Translations under genes and position numbers: made by a program | NCBI GenBank assembly: GCA_023091665.1 | Contig: JALJCQ010000017.1 | Span: 558,001-622,000 of the forward strand | Source: Pythium myriotylum | Taxonomy: Eukaryota > Oomycota > Peronosporomycetes > Pythiales > Pythiaceae | Length of the DNA stretch: 64,000 bases | Direction: 5' to 3' | In this document: one piece after another, positions 53,232 to 62,892 of the stretch | How positions within the stretch are numbered: the first letter of the stretch is position 1 | How the letters are laid out: the number at the start of each line of letters is the position of its first letter | Notes under the pieces: generated by a model | What the model saw: the letters and a program-made list of their open reading frames with translations, nothing else | What the model was told of the DNA's origin: nothing | Databases searched by the model: none

Positions 53232-54998
53232 TTACACCCCTTTCTCCCGTATCCAGGCGAACTGGAACGTAAAATCCATCCCTTCTTACCAATCGCACGT
53301 TAGTGAAATCGAGAGTTGTAGCCACACTACATATAATTCCCACATACCAAAATGCTCAAGTGAAATCTGCGAAGATCCACGACGCGAAGGATGGCACGAG
53401 AATCTTCCAGTGCTTTTGGATCACAAAAGCTAGTTGCTGGATGCTCGACATGTGCTGCAGCTCTCGATCGATCGCGAAACAAAAGATCACAAATGAGAGC
53501 ACCTCAAGAGCCGTGTAGATAGCCATGTTTGTGATCGTGAGCTGAAGCTCCGCGTCAGTGAGGCGACTAAACTGTCCGTAGTACGCTCGGTTAGGCATGT
53601 GGCTCATGGCCAGAACATAAAGAGCTGAGTACACAGGCGAGTCAGACAGAACGAACGATAGCAACCATCTTTGCGGGACGTACTGTAGACGGCAGCCACG
53701 GCAGCTTCTATGAACTCGATGAGCACGTAGAACTCGATCATGTGCAACATCTGAAGAACACGTTGGACGCACTGCAGTTGAGCCGACTCGGTGCGCGAGA
53801 GAGAGGAGATCGAAGTAATGTCATCTGGGATTGGCGACGCCTGTCCGTTGGGTGCGTCTCGGGAGTGCGCCGAAGTGACCACGATACGAGCGTTTCGGGG
53901 GGCGATACGAATCGATGGCGACCGACCGGTATCGCAAGCCCGCAAATGTCTGGGGAGTGCAACTGACGGATGTTCCCGAATGCGAGGGTACGTATCAACG
54001 AGGAAGAGCGCGTAGTCCACGGCACCGTATTTCATTTCAATAGAGAAGCCAGTCGAGATGACGTTCGCGCTGACTCTCGGTTGATGGTACCGTACTTGTC
54101 AATTTCTTTGCTTTCTTCGGCTTTCGTGTTCACAAGCCGTACGATCTGAAAAACCTCGAAGTAAGCTACAAGCGACTGAGCAATATCCACACCCATGATG
54201 ATCGCGACTGTCGCGTGGCCATTCGCTTGCTGCATGGTTGTAGACACGAAGATGGCATGGAAAACGTCGACGTTCATTACCACGATCGTTGGTGTAAGGT
54301 CTTCCAGGTAGTAGAGGCCGCTCGAGATCACATTCTTCAATCCTAGTTTGATCATTGGCAGCAGCATTGGTACATATTGCTGGTACTTGGGGCCAGCGAG
54401 CGTGAAGATCGAGTAATAAATCATGTACGCCGTCGTGACCGTCCCCTGTGCAGACATAACCTTCATATACCTCGTGAGCTTCTCCTTGGCGTCAGGGTCG
54501 GTTCTTAGTGTGTCCTTCCACATCCACCACAGGCACCCCGCAGCCAATGCTGCCCATGGTCCAACCGTGAACTGCAGGGAAAACGGTACGGGGAAGACCC
54601 ACAGCAAGCTCAGAGCTATATATGCAATGACGGTGAAGAGAGGAGTAGCTGTGGAGACGAAGGCGAGCTGGCGGTTCGAGAGAGGAAGCGAAGGTACTGC
54701 TTGATGGACTTGACGGATTGTCACAAACGATCCGAAGACTCCAAGCGCATACAAACGTATCATAAGCCATGGCGTCTGATTCATGAAACCGAGTGAACGC
54801 GGTCGAAGCGGCAGTGCATCTACAGCGATGAGGGCGACGATTGTCGGAACTGGCACTAGAAAGACAGTGGCGACGTTGCGGATCTTCGAGGAAGTTCTGG
54901 CGTGTGCAACGACCTCGCGAAGAACGCTCGAGAGAGCAGTGCCCTTGCAGCTCGACTTGAATGCTTTCCCATACACGGAAGGCGGCAGCGGCATTCAT
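53232..54998 (-). pseudogene. Multi-pass membrane orphan, broken copy 3
   Basis: Close relative of the copy at 43456-45015, same orientation. From 54998 it reads AAAFRVWESIQVELQG, shifts frame near 54920 (one extra base), then runs openly through the membrane helices and YYLEDLTPTIVVMNVDVFHA to a shift near 54035. A further deletion near 53365 alters exon 2. Exon 3 still ends MDFTFQFAWIREKGV. At least three lesions make it non-functional, although most of exon 1 is well preserved, so decay is recent. Confidence 0.72.
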
Positions 54999-55556
54999 GG
55001 CGCCAGTCGTGGAATTCGCTTCTTACCACTGCTCAGGTTAGTAGACGAAACAAAGCGGCCGATGGGCATGCTATTATTGAACATTTATTTGCCCGAGCCC
55101 TCTCATACGAGGGTTATGGCTCATGTCCGAGTGATGCAGCCAGCGTCAAAGGGAAAGCTGCTTCCATTGTTTAGTGATACAACATCAGGACAGTTCGTCC
55201 TGCGATACTGGAGACAAGAGAAGCCGGCAGGCGACTCCTCTTGGTGAAAACCCCAAGTTAGAGACGCTAGGTACTACTGATGTAAATTTTCAACTTCACC
55301 GTGTTCCCCATGCCACATTGTAGTCTTCATTCGCAGGATATGGAGGTGTCATCTATGCTGGAATACGAGTGAAAAAAAATATCGGAGGTTGCAACCGAAG
55401 TTGAAGTCGACTGAGATACAACGTGCGCACGTCCATGAGTGTCTCCTATGGGCAGCGTGCAAATTCAAGAACGACGGGACTGAATACAAACTAGCGAAAG
55501 ATCAATGTATGAAGCCGAGCTATATTCTAAAGGCTCGTATGAGTCAGTGAAGCCCT
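54999..55556. other. Intergenic spacer
   Basis: No gene recognised between the broken membrane gene and the ABCG stop codon. Confidence 0.35.
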
Positions 55557-57434
55557 TCATCCGCGTCTTGCAGCAGCGGCACGCCGCCAAAGGACTAGTC
55601 CACCGACCACACGCAGCGTGAGGTTGATCGTGAGTAGGATGAGCGCATCTGAGACGAGGTGGTCAGGCTTGATAACGTTGAGCGTGAGCACGCCCATGCC
55701 TGACGTCGCGCGGCAAGGAGCGTTCGGCAGACAAGCGATCTTGTCGACGTGCGACCAGAACGCGCGCATCATGCCGTGATATCCGTATTTGACCGGCAGG
55801 ATTTGCTGGAGCCAGACGAAGTAACTCGGCGTGGTCTTGCGGTTCACGAAGGTACCACCAAAAAGGACTGACGGTACGAGGATCAAAAGACCGATACCCT
55901 TGGCCATGCCTGGTGTCTTGCCCACGCACGAAGCAAAGTACCCGAGACCAGTCGCTGCCGTGACGATGAGCACTACAAAAAGGTAGAACGTGAAGAAGAT
56001 CTCGGCGTCCGACGTGTACCCGACGAGGAAGTACGTTGGCACGAGGAAGATGGCCGGATAGAGGAACTGGAACGGCAGCTCGCTGATGTTCTTGGTGATG
56101 TACCAGCTGACAGCGTGGTAGAGACCAGCTTCGTGTTCGTGGAGCACGAGAGCCACTTCGTGTGGGACGCTGGAGAACTCGAGGATCGCTGTTGGGATAA
56201 ACTGACTGGCCGCGATAAAGTAGGTTGCACTGGAGAACGGCTGGATGTCCATCTGATCGATATCGAGCTGGATGAAGAGAAGGCCGATGATCAGCGCCAG
56301 CACGATCATGGAACCGATACGCTTGCGGATGGTCATGGTGTCCTGAAGGGCGCGACGCGCGTTGCGGCGGAAGAGCACACTGAGCTGTGTACCTGCTGAG
56401 TTGTGCTTTTGCACTCCCCCCACGAACGCCACATCGTCCGGCTTGTCGAGAACCACAGTGTCGTCTTTGGGCCAGACGCTGATGAGATGGTGGGAGTGGG
56501 AGACTTTCGACGAGCTTGGCTCCTTCGAGGTGAGCTGTTGCATAAAGAACTCGATCGGACTGAGGTACTGCGGGCACGGGAGTCCATGCTCCGCAAAGTA
56601 GGCGATGCTGTTGGAGGCTTTGCCATGGTAGACAGTGTGTCCGTCCGCGAGAAGAAACAGTTTGTCTAGAAGAGGAAAGACAGTGCCAGGCGGGTGGTGG
56701 AGCGAGGCGATGACTGTGAGGCCGCGCTGCGCCAATGCGTGGAGCTTTTCGATGACGAGTTCGGCGAGCGAGACGTCGAGGCCGTGCGTAGGATTGTCGA
56801 GTATGAGAACTGAGGGGTTAGCCAGAAGCTGCGTCGCGATCGCGAGTAATTTCTTCTGGGCGCCGTTGACTTGGTCCACGAGCGAGGATGAGACCGTGTC
56901 GAGGCCCAGAAAGTCCATCAGCTCGCCGACACGCGCCGCGCGCGTGCCATCCGTCGCGTTGGCGTCGAGACGCAGTTCCGCCTGGAAGAACAAGTGCTGC
57001 AGGACCGTGATGGTCGCGACCAAGTCGTCGTCACGTGGGACGTAGGCGATACACGGAGCAAGCGACGGGGACCACGGACGCCCGTTGAGATGGACCGTGC
57101 CAGCGGTAGCCCGAGTCGGACGCACGATACTCTCGAGCAGTGTAGTCTTGCCCGATCCAGAAGGCCCCACAACCGCGAGCAGCTCACCGGGGCGTGCATG
57201 GCCCGAGACCGAGTCGAGGATCGTCTTCTCGTGGACTTGTTTCTTCTCTTCTCCTTTCGTCTTGACAGACGAGGAGAGACCATGCCATGAGACCGTGACT
57301 GGAGCAGCTATCGCCGAGGAGGCTGGCGAGGCATCGACCGTCACGAGCGAGTAGGCGAGCGCTGGTGAATTGGGCGACATGGTCGAAAGCGTGTGGGAAG
57401 CGATGTAAAACGCGGACTGAGGCTCGGGAGACAA
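55557..57434 (-). CDS. ABCG-type half transporter with degenerate ATPase motifs
   Basis: 625 residues, NBD then TMD as in the ABCG/White group, which exports lipids or small molecules as dimers. Walker A is good (GPSGSGKTT, about 90-98), but the signature is VNGAQKK instead of VSGGERK, Walker B reads LILDN with Asn for the catalytic Glu (about 214), and the Q-loop Gln is replaced (YVPRDDD). The H-loop His (SLHHPP) is present. About six membrane helices follow from residue 370. It may be the inactive partner of a heterodimer, or regulatory. The start could also be the second Met (residue 19). The ABCC gene lies upstream on the same strand. Confidence 0.88.
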   Translation of the reverse strand: MSPEPQSAFYIASHTLSTMSPNSPALAYSLVTVDASPASSAIAAPVTVSWHGLSSSVKTKGEEKKQVHEKTILDSVSGHARPGELLAVVGPSGSGKTTLLESIVRPTRATAGTVHLNGRPWSPSLAPCIAYVPRDDDLVATITVLQHLFFQAELRLDANATDGTRAARVGELMDFLGLDTVSSSLVDQVNGAQKKLLAIATQLLANPSVLILDNPTHGLDVSLAELVIEKLHALAQRGLTVIASLHHPPGTVFPLLDKLFLLADGHTVYHGKASNSIAYFAEHGLPCPQYLSPIEFFMQQLTSKEPSSSKVSHSHHLISVWPKDDTVVLDKPDDVAFVGGVQKHNSAGTQLSVLFRRNARRALQDTMTIRKRIGSMIVLALIIGLLFIQLDIDQMDIQPFSSATYFIAASQFIPTAILEFSSVPHEVALVLHEHEAGLYHAVSWYITKNISELPFQFLYPAIFLVPTYFLVGYTSDAEIFFTFYLFVVLIVTAATGLGYFASCVGKTPGMAKGIGLLILVPSVLFGGTFVNRKTTPSYFVWLQQILPVKYGYHGMMRAFWSHVDKIACLPNAPCRATSGMGVLTLNVIKPDHLVSDALILLTINLTLRVVGGLVLWRRAAAARRG

Positions 57435-57995
57435 TCAGAAAGACAGTCGAAGCTCTGCACTCAAAGTGGAGGTCCAGTAGTAGATACCTGGAAGGTGGTA
57501 AACATCTGACTGGCCGGACTGCCGATGTTGTCGCTCCCGAGCGGGAAGAGTGATTGAACAGCATCATCGCGTGCCGCGTTCTCGAACGTTGTTGATGTTC
57601 GGCGGAAGAGAGTGGCAGTGGGTGAGTCAAATTGGCGTTTGCGACAATTTGGACCTGCGCGACATATGCACCGAGCACCATTACGTGAGGAAACTCAAGA
57701 AGACCATGTGGACCTGCACCCAACGAATCCACAACGATCGCGTCATCTCGTGTATACCACGTCGGACGCGTCCAGTCTCCACGTAGGTACCGTACTTGTA
57801 GGTGAAGGCTGCAACTTTTTTTTTCATTCATTCTTAACAGTAGGAGACAAGTACAGAAAACAATCGAGATCATTCGTCGAAGACGGCCACACTCACGACG
57901 CCACAACTCAAGGTGGCGTCTCATCTGCAGGCATTCGAGTTCGCTTCCATTGGCAAACTCGTTGGGATTCTTTCTCTGCACCGCTTGGGGCGAGG
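57435..57995. other. Spacer between ABC transporter genes
   Basis: About 560 bases between the ABCC stop codon and the ABCG start, both on the minus strand. It should hold the ABCG promoter; nothing else was recognised. Confidence 0.4.
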
Positions 57996-60900
57996 TTAGT
58001 TCTTGGAGCGGATCTTGTCCAGCACGCCGCCCTCGCTCGCCAGTTCGTAGAACACGCCCTTTTCGTTCTTGACCAAGTTGGCCGGCGTGTCGAACTCGAC
58101 GACGTGGCCATCGCTGAGCACCATGATGCGATCCGAGTCGAGCACCGTCGCGAGTCGGTGGGCGATCGTGAGCACAGTCGCGTCCTGGAAGTCGCGGTTG
58201 ATCATGTGCTGGAGCTTCTTCTCGGTCGCGTGGTCGATCGACGCCGTGGCCTCGTCCATGACGACAATACGCGACTTGGTCAACATGGCGCGCGCGAGAC
58301 AGAGCATCTGTCGCTCGCCGACGCTAAAGTTCTCGCCGTTTTCGCTCAGCTCAAACGAGAGCTGGCCCTCGAGGGCCGCGATCTGCTCTTTCATCTCGAC
58401 CTTCTTGAACGCATCCCAGATCTCAGCGTCGCTAAACTCCTCGAACGGATCCATGTACGCGCGCAGAGGACCCTTAAATAGCACGGGGGACTGTGGGATG
58501 ATCGACAAATGCGACCGCAAGATCGGAAGTGGCAGCTTCGAGATGTCCTCGCCGTCGATCATAATACGTCCGCTGACCAGCTCGTTGATACGGAAGAGCG
58601 CCATCGTAAGCGACGACTTGCCAGCACCCGTGCGACCAACGATACCGATCTTCTCGTTTTTCTTGATCGCAAACGAGAGGCCCTTGAGCACCGCCGGCGC
58701 GCCGTCCTTGTAGCTGAACACGACCTTTTCAAACTCGATCGTGCCGCGCTGTGGCCACTGCATCGGTGGCTCGTGGCGGATGAGCTGTCCATCGTCTTCA
58801 GCCGGAAGCGAGGCGTACTCGAGCACGCGTTCAGGGCTGACCATCAAAATGTCGATGCGGGAGTAGGCGGCCACGAGTCCCGAGAGACCTCCATCCACGC
58901 TGAGCGCGTAGCTGAAGGCGAGACCAACGATACCAGGCGTGAGGTACGCGTGGAGGTAGACAAGACCAGAGACGACGACCACAACTACACCGGCTCCAAT
59001 CAGCTGCATGCGCAGCTGGAACCACTCCGTCATGACCGTGTCGCTCAGCGAGGCCTTGCTGCCGGCGTCGTTCAGCTCGATGTTGCGCTTCGCCGCGCTT
59101 TGAATGTAATCTGGACCAAAGGCTCGAAGCAACACAACGCCCTGTTCCGAACCAGTCACGTGGCTAAGCACAGGGGAGTCGGCGGTACGCGCTAGACGAG
59201 AAAGTTCTCGCGACGGCGCGAGGTAGTAGTTGGCGGTCTTGACGTAAATGTACAGCAGAGGAAGTACAAGCACACCGAGGAAGTTGACAGTGTAGATGGC
59301 GGCCGAGAGTTGGCAGACTGTGAAGAAGAACGTCGCAAGGAAGCCGCCAAAGTTGAACGGCAGGCGGAAGTCGACGGACATCATGTCATCGCCGTAGCGG
59401 TTGATGATACGGCCGATCGGGTTGGCGTCGAAGAACCGAAGTGGCGAGCGCAGCAGCGAGTTAGTCATGGCGGTGAACAGGTGGTTGGACGCGTTGATGC
59501 CGGCAACCGCGAAGGTCATGGAACGCAAGAAGACCATGACCACACTACCCATGCCCAAGAGCGTGTAAATCCCCATGTTGTACTGAGTTTCCTTGGCGTC
59601 GTATTCGGCCGCCTGTGTGTTTGTCCAGTGGCTGAGCCAGAAGTCGCTCGAGATCTGGCAGGCCTGCCAGAGCATCACGACGAGGAAGACGAACACGGTC
59701 GCAGGAACACCACCCATGGCGTTGAAGTATCGCAGGAAGACCCTCTTGGACACGCGGCCCTGTTCGCGAGCCTCCTCGGCAACGAGTCGGCCAGCGTCGG
59801 CAGCTCCGCGCAGCGTGATCTCGTGGAGAGGAGTGAGTTTCTGCGTCGCGTACGACGAGCGACGGCCCACGGGCTTGCGTCGCTCGGCGTTGGCGATTCC
59901 GTCGACGATTTCGACCTTGTAGTTCACAGCATCTGACCCAATCACGTCTGGTGCGTGAGTCACCAGCACGACCGTCTTGGACTCCAGCAGCGTGCAGAGA
60001 CACTTGCTGAAGATCTCAGTCTGCACCACAGCGTCAACAGCAGCGAGAGGAGAGTCGAGAATCACGACGTCCGCGTCAGCGTAACAAGCACGAGCGAGAC
60101 AGAGTCGGGCTTTCTGGCCACCTGAGAGATTGATGCCCTTCTGACCGATCTCCGTCGCGTCTCCGGCAGGGAATTGGTCAAGGTCAGGCAGCAGTCCACA
60201 CGCATCGAGCACTTGCTTGTAGAGCTTGTCGTCATACGCCTTACCGAAGAGAATGTTGTCACGGATCGTCATGTTCTGGATCCATGCCTGCTGGGAGTAG
60301 TACGCGACGCGGCCGCGAACAAACACCGAGCCCGAAAGCTTGTCCATTTCACCGAGCAGCGCTGAGCAAAGCGAGGACTTGCCGCCGCCGACGGGCCCGT
60401 GGACGACGACAAAGTCGCCCTTCTTGACAGTGAGGTTGATGTTCTTGAGAATCGCCGAGTCGGTCGTCCAGCCAAAGGAGCCATCCTCGACTTTGATAGC
60501 GACGTCAGATCCGTACAACGAGCCTTCGCGGATGACGTTGGCCGAAGCGTACTCCTCAGACGAGAGGAAAACCTGCATGCGCTCGATTGAAACCTTGGCC
60601 TGGAGGCATAGTGACACGACACTGGGCAGGCGACGCAGTGGCTCGCGCAGCGCGTTGAAGAGCGCCATGGCCGTGAAGACCTTGGCAGCCGTGAGCTGCT
60701 GCTTGAGCACAATCGAGTAAACGGCGAACGAGCTCATGGACACGACGAGAGGTGAAGCCCAGAGCACGAAGTTGGTGGACGCACCGAAGAACACGAAGCG
60801 CGAGAGCGCCTTGATCTCGAGCGAACGCAGTCCGAGGATCCGCTGCGCAAATTTGGATTCCCAGGCGTTGAACTTGACGACTTGGATGGCCGAGAAGACC

Positions 60901-61727
60901 TCCTTGACCGCCTTCATGCGCGCGTCGCGTCGTTCCATGACGTTTTTGAGCGAGTCGATTTGCCACTTGGAGAAGCGGAAGCTCGCGGCCATGGAGAGCC
61001 CGATGGCTGCGAGTCCGGCAAACGCCGCGAGGTCTAGAATCGCGTAGAGCATGTAGATGACGACGGCGATCTGCAGTGGCAGTAGCCAGAGGTTGTTGAT
61101 ATCCGCGGCGGCCCAGAGCACGCTCGCGACGTCGGAGGCGAAGAGGTTGGCGATCTCGATGGCCTTGCCGCGCGTCTTGCTCTGCACCGAGCAGCGCAGC
61201 GCCTTCTCGAAGAGCAGACTCTTGAGCGAGACCGAGAGACGCAGCATCACAGCGCTGAGCCAGTAGCCCGAGTGCGCCGAGATGAAAGCATTGAGGATCT
61301 TGGACGCGAAGAAGACGCCGAGCCAGATCGAGAGATCGCCCATGGCGACCTGCGGCGCCGTGAACGCGTCGACGACGTGGTGGAGCACGGCCGGCGCGAA
61401 GACGCTCGTCGCGACCGAGAACAGCGAGCCGAGTCCACAGAGAGCGAACGCCGTGCCGTAGGTATGCCAGCACGTCCTGGCGATGGATTTGGCGCCACTC
61501 GCGTCGTAGTGGCGACGGAAGTCGCGGTAGGAGACCTCGGTCGTGTTGACCTCGTCGAGCTCCCAGAGATCGTCGGCACGCAGCTGGCGCTTGTTGCCGT
61601 CGCGCATGATCGGGTCGGCGAACGAGAAGAGCAGCCGCGAGGCGAGCGATTGCGGTTGGCGTTTCGGCGGCGCGGCATGGCCGAGCGAGCCGTAGTCGCG
61701 AGAGGCCGTCGCGAGCAGCTTGGCCAT
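57996..61727 (-). CDS. ABCC/MRP-type full ABC transporter
   Basis: 1243 residues, TMD1-NBD1-TMD2-NBD2 without an extra N-terminal TMD0, as in short MRPs. These pumps move glutathione conjugates and organic anions across the plasma or vacuolar membrane. NBD1 has GPVGGGKSS, LSGGQKARLCLARA and VVILDSPLAAVD (Ser in place of the catalytic Glu, typical of the weak NBD1 of ABCC). NBD2 has GRTGAGKSS, FSVGERQMLCLARA, IVVMDEATASID and TIAHRL, all intact. The start MAKLLATASRDYG (gccATGG) fits. The MAPEG genes in the window could supply conjugates, but no link is shown. Confidence 0.94.
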   Translation of the reverse strand: MAKLLATASRDYGSLGHAAPPKRQPQSLASRLLFSFADPIMRDGNKRQLRADDLWELDEVNTTEVSYRDFRRHYDASGAKSIARTCWHTYGTAFALCGLGSLFSVATSVFAPAVLHHVVDAFTAPQVAMGDLSIWLGVFFASKILNAFISAHSGYWLSAVMLRLSVSLKSLLFEKALRCSVQSKTRGKAIEIANLFASDVASVLWAAADINNLWLLPLQIAVVIYMLYAILDLAAFAGLAAIGLSMAASFRFSKWQIDSLKNVMERRDARMKAVKEVFSAIQVVKFNAWESKFAQRILGLRSLEIKALSRFVFFGASTNFVLWASPLVVSMSSFAVYSIVLKQQLTAAKVFTAMALFNALREPLRRLPSVVSLCLQAKVSIERMQVFLSSEEYASANVIREGSLYGSDVAIKVEDGSFGWTTDSAILKNINLTVKKGDFVVVHGPVGGGKSSLCSALLGEMDKLSGSVFVRGRVAYYSQQAWIQNMTIRDNILFGKAYDDKLYKQVLDACGLLPDLDQFPAGDATEIGQKGINLSGGQKARLCLARACYADADVVILDSPLAAVDAVVQTEIFSKCLCTLLESKTVVLVTHAPDVIGSDAVNYKVEIVDGIANAERRKPVGRRSSYATQKLTPLHEITLRGAADAGRLVAEEAREQGRVSKRVFLRYFNAMGGVPATVFVFLVVMLWQACQISSDFWLSHWTNTQAAEYDAKETQYNMGIYTLLGMGSVVMVFLRSMTFAVAGINASNHLFTAMTNSLLRSPLRFFDANPIGRIINRYGDDMMSVDFRLPFNFGGFLATFFFTVCQLSAAIYTVNFLGVLVLPLLYIYVKTANYYLAPSRELSRLARTADSPVLSHVTGSEQGVVLLRAFGPDYIQSAAKRNIELNDAGSKASLSDTVMTEWFQLRMQLIGAGVVVVVVSGLVYLHAYLTPGIVGLAFSYALSVDGGLSGLVAAYSRIDILMVSPERVLEYASLPAEDDGQLIRHEPPMQWPQRGTIEFEKVVFSYKDGAPAVLKGLSFAIKKNEKIGIVGRTGAGKSSLTMALFRINELVSGRIMIDGEDISKLPLPILRSHLSIIPQSPVLFKGPLRAYMDPFEEFSDAEIWDAFKKVEMKEQIAALEGQLSFELSENGENFSVGERQMLCLARAMLTKSRIVVMDEATASIDHATEKKLQHMINRDFQDATVLTIAHRLATVLDSDRIMVLSDGHVVEFDTPANLVKNEKGVFYELASEGGVLDKIRSKN

Positions 61728-62892
61728 GGTCTCCGATAAACGGCGGATTCGAGACTGAGAGACGAGAAGAGCTCAGTCGAGAGGAAGAGCAAAAAGGAAC
61801 CGGCCGGTGCGACCAGATGACTGACGCGTGCGAGGGAGACGGCGGTCGTTGCGCCCATCAATGAACAGTGCAGACAACCAATGGTCTTCGCTCGAATGCT
61901 GATCATGCGGGGAGGAAGGCGATGCCGAGGCGGCTGATTGTCTCCCCAGCTGTCGATTCTTCAAACAGATTGACGACAATCGAGAAGACAAGGCGACGAT
62001 GATCATGAAGAGAGAGCTGCTTGGCGATGGTCATCGCGAGGAGAGCGAGTGAGTAACGGGAGGGAAGCCAGCAGTTGCAGGTGCGTGGGCTGCGTACGGT
62101 GTACGGGGAGGGCAACGCACGGTGTGCAATCGTGACTCGAAAAGTTTTGGTAATCACGAGTCTTGGGTAAGCTAGATCGTTATAAATCAATACCTGTACA
62201 AATCGTTCATATTATATTCAATGTAACTTGTGAGTTATATACAGGTGGTTTTGAAGAAAGCATAACCCGTCTATAGTTGACCTAGCAGAGGACGGAGCAC
62301 TCGGCGGTTTTTTTTGACGGGCTCAAACGGAACGAGAAGAGCCCATGTTGACACGCTCGCCAACTCCGCGTCAGCAAACAGCCACAGATGATTCAGGAGA
62401 CTGACACGTTCGCAGTCTTTTCGCACGCCTTTGACCACAGGCGATCTAGTAAGGCAGTCGCAAAACTGGCTCGAGTGGAGCTCTTCGATCAGATCGATGC
62501 ATTGATTTAACCAATCAAGTTGTGAGACTGACCCCTCGGTCGCCTTGATACAGTTGATCCGTGAAGCAAGCTAAGGATCAAGAGACCCCAGCTTATTAGA
62601 GCCTCAAGAAATCAGGCACTTGACGCTTCATTGCGTCTTCACGTGTGGATTTTACAGGAGTCGAAATGCTGCACCACTTAAGTTAATAGTCATTGTTAAC
62701 GGCAGGTGTTTCTTGATGATACTACACAAAAACGATCTTTGCTTTGTGCTTGGCCTCAGACACGATCCAGCGCTATATCCTCTGTTGATTCGACTTCAAA
62801 GTCGCCAAGTGTCGCTATCGCCGCACGCTTCGAAATATTAATAGACCAAAAATGCTTTTGAGACCGAGGAAACCACGGTCGGCATTTTGGGC
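61728..62892. other. Divergent intergenic region
   Basis: About 1.2 kb between the divergent ABCC gene and the membrane orphan. No gene or repeat recognised. Confidence 0.4.

Noticed and set aside
57612..58481. 289-codon plus-strand frame
   Set aside because: Antisense shadow of the ABCC NBD2 region; no domain of its own.
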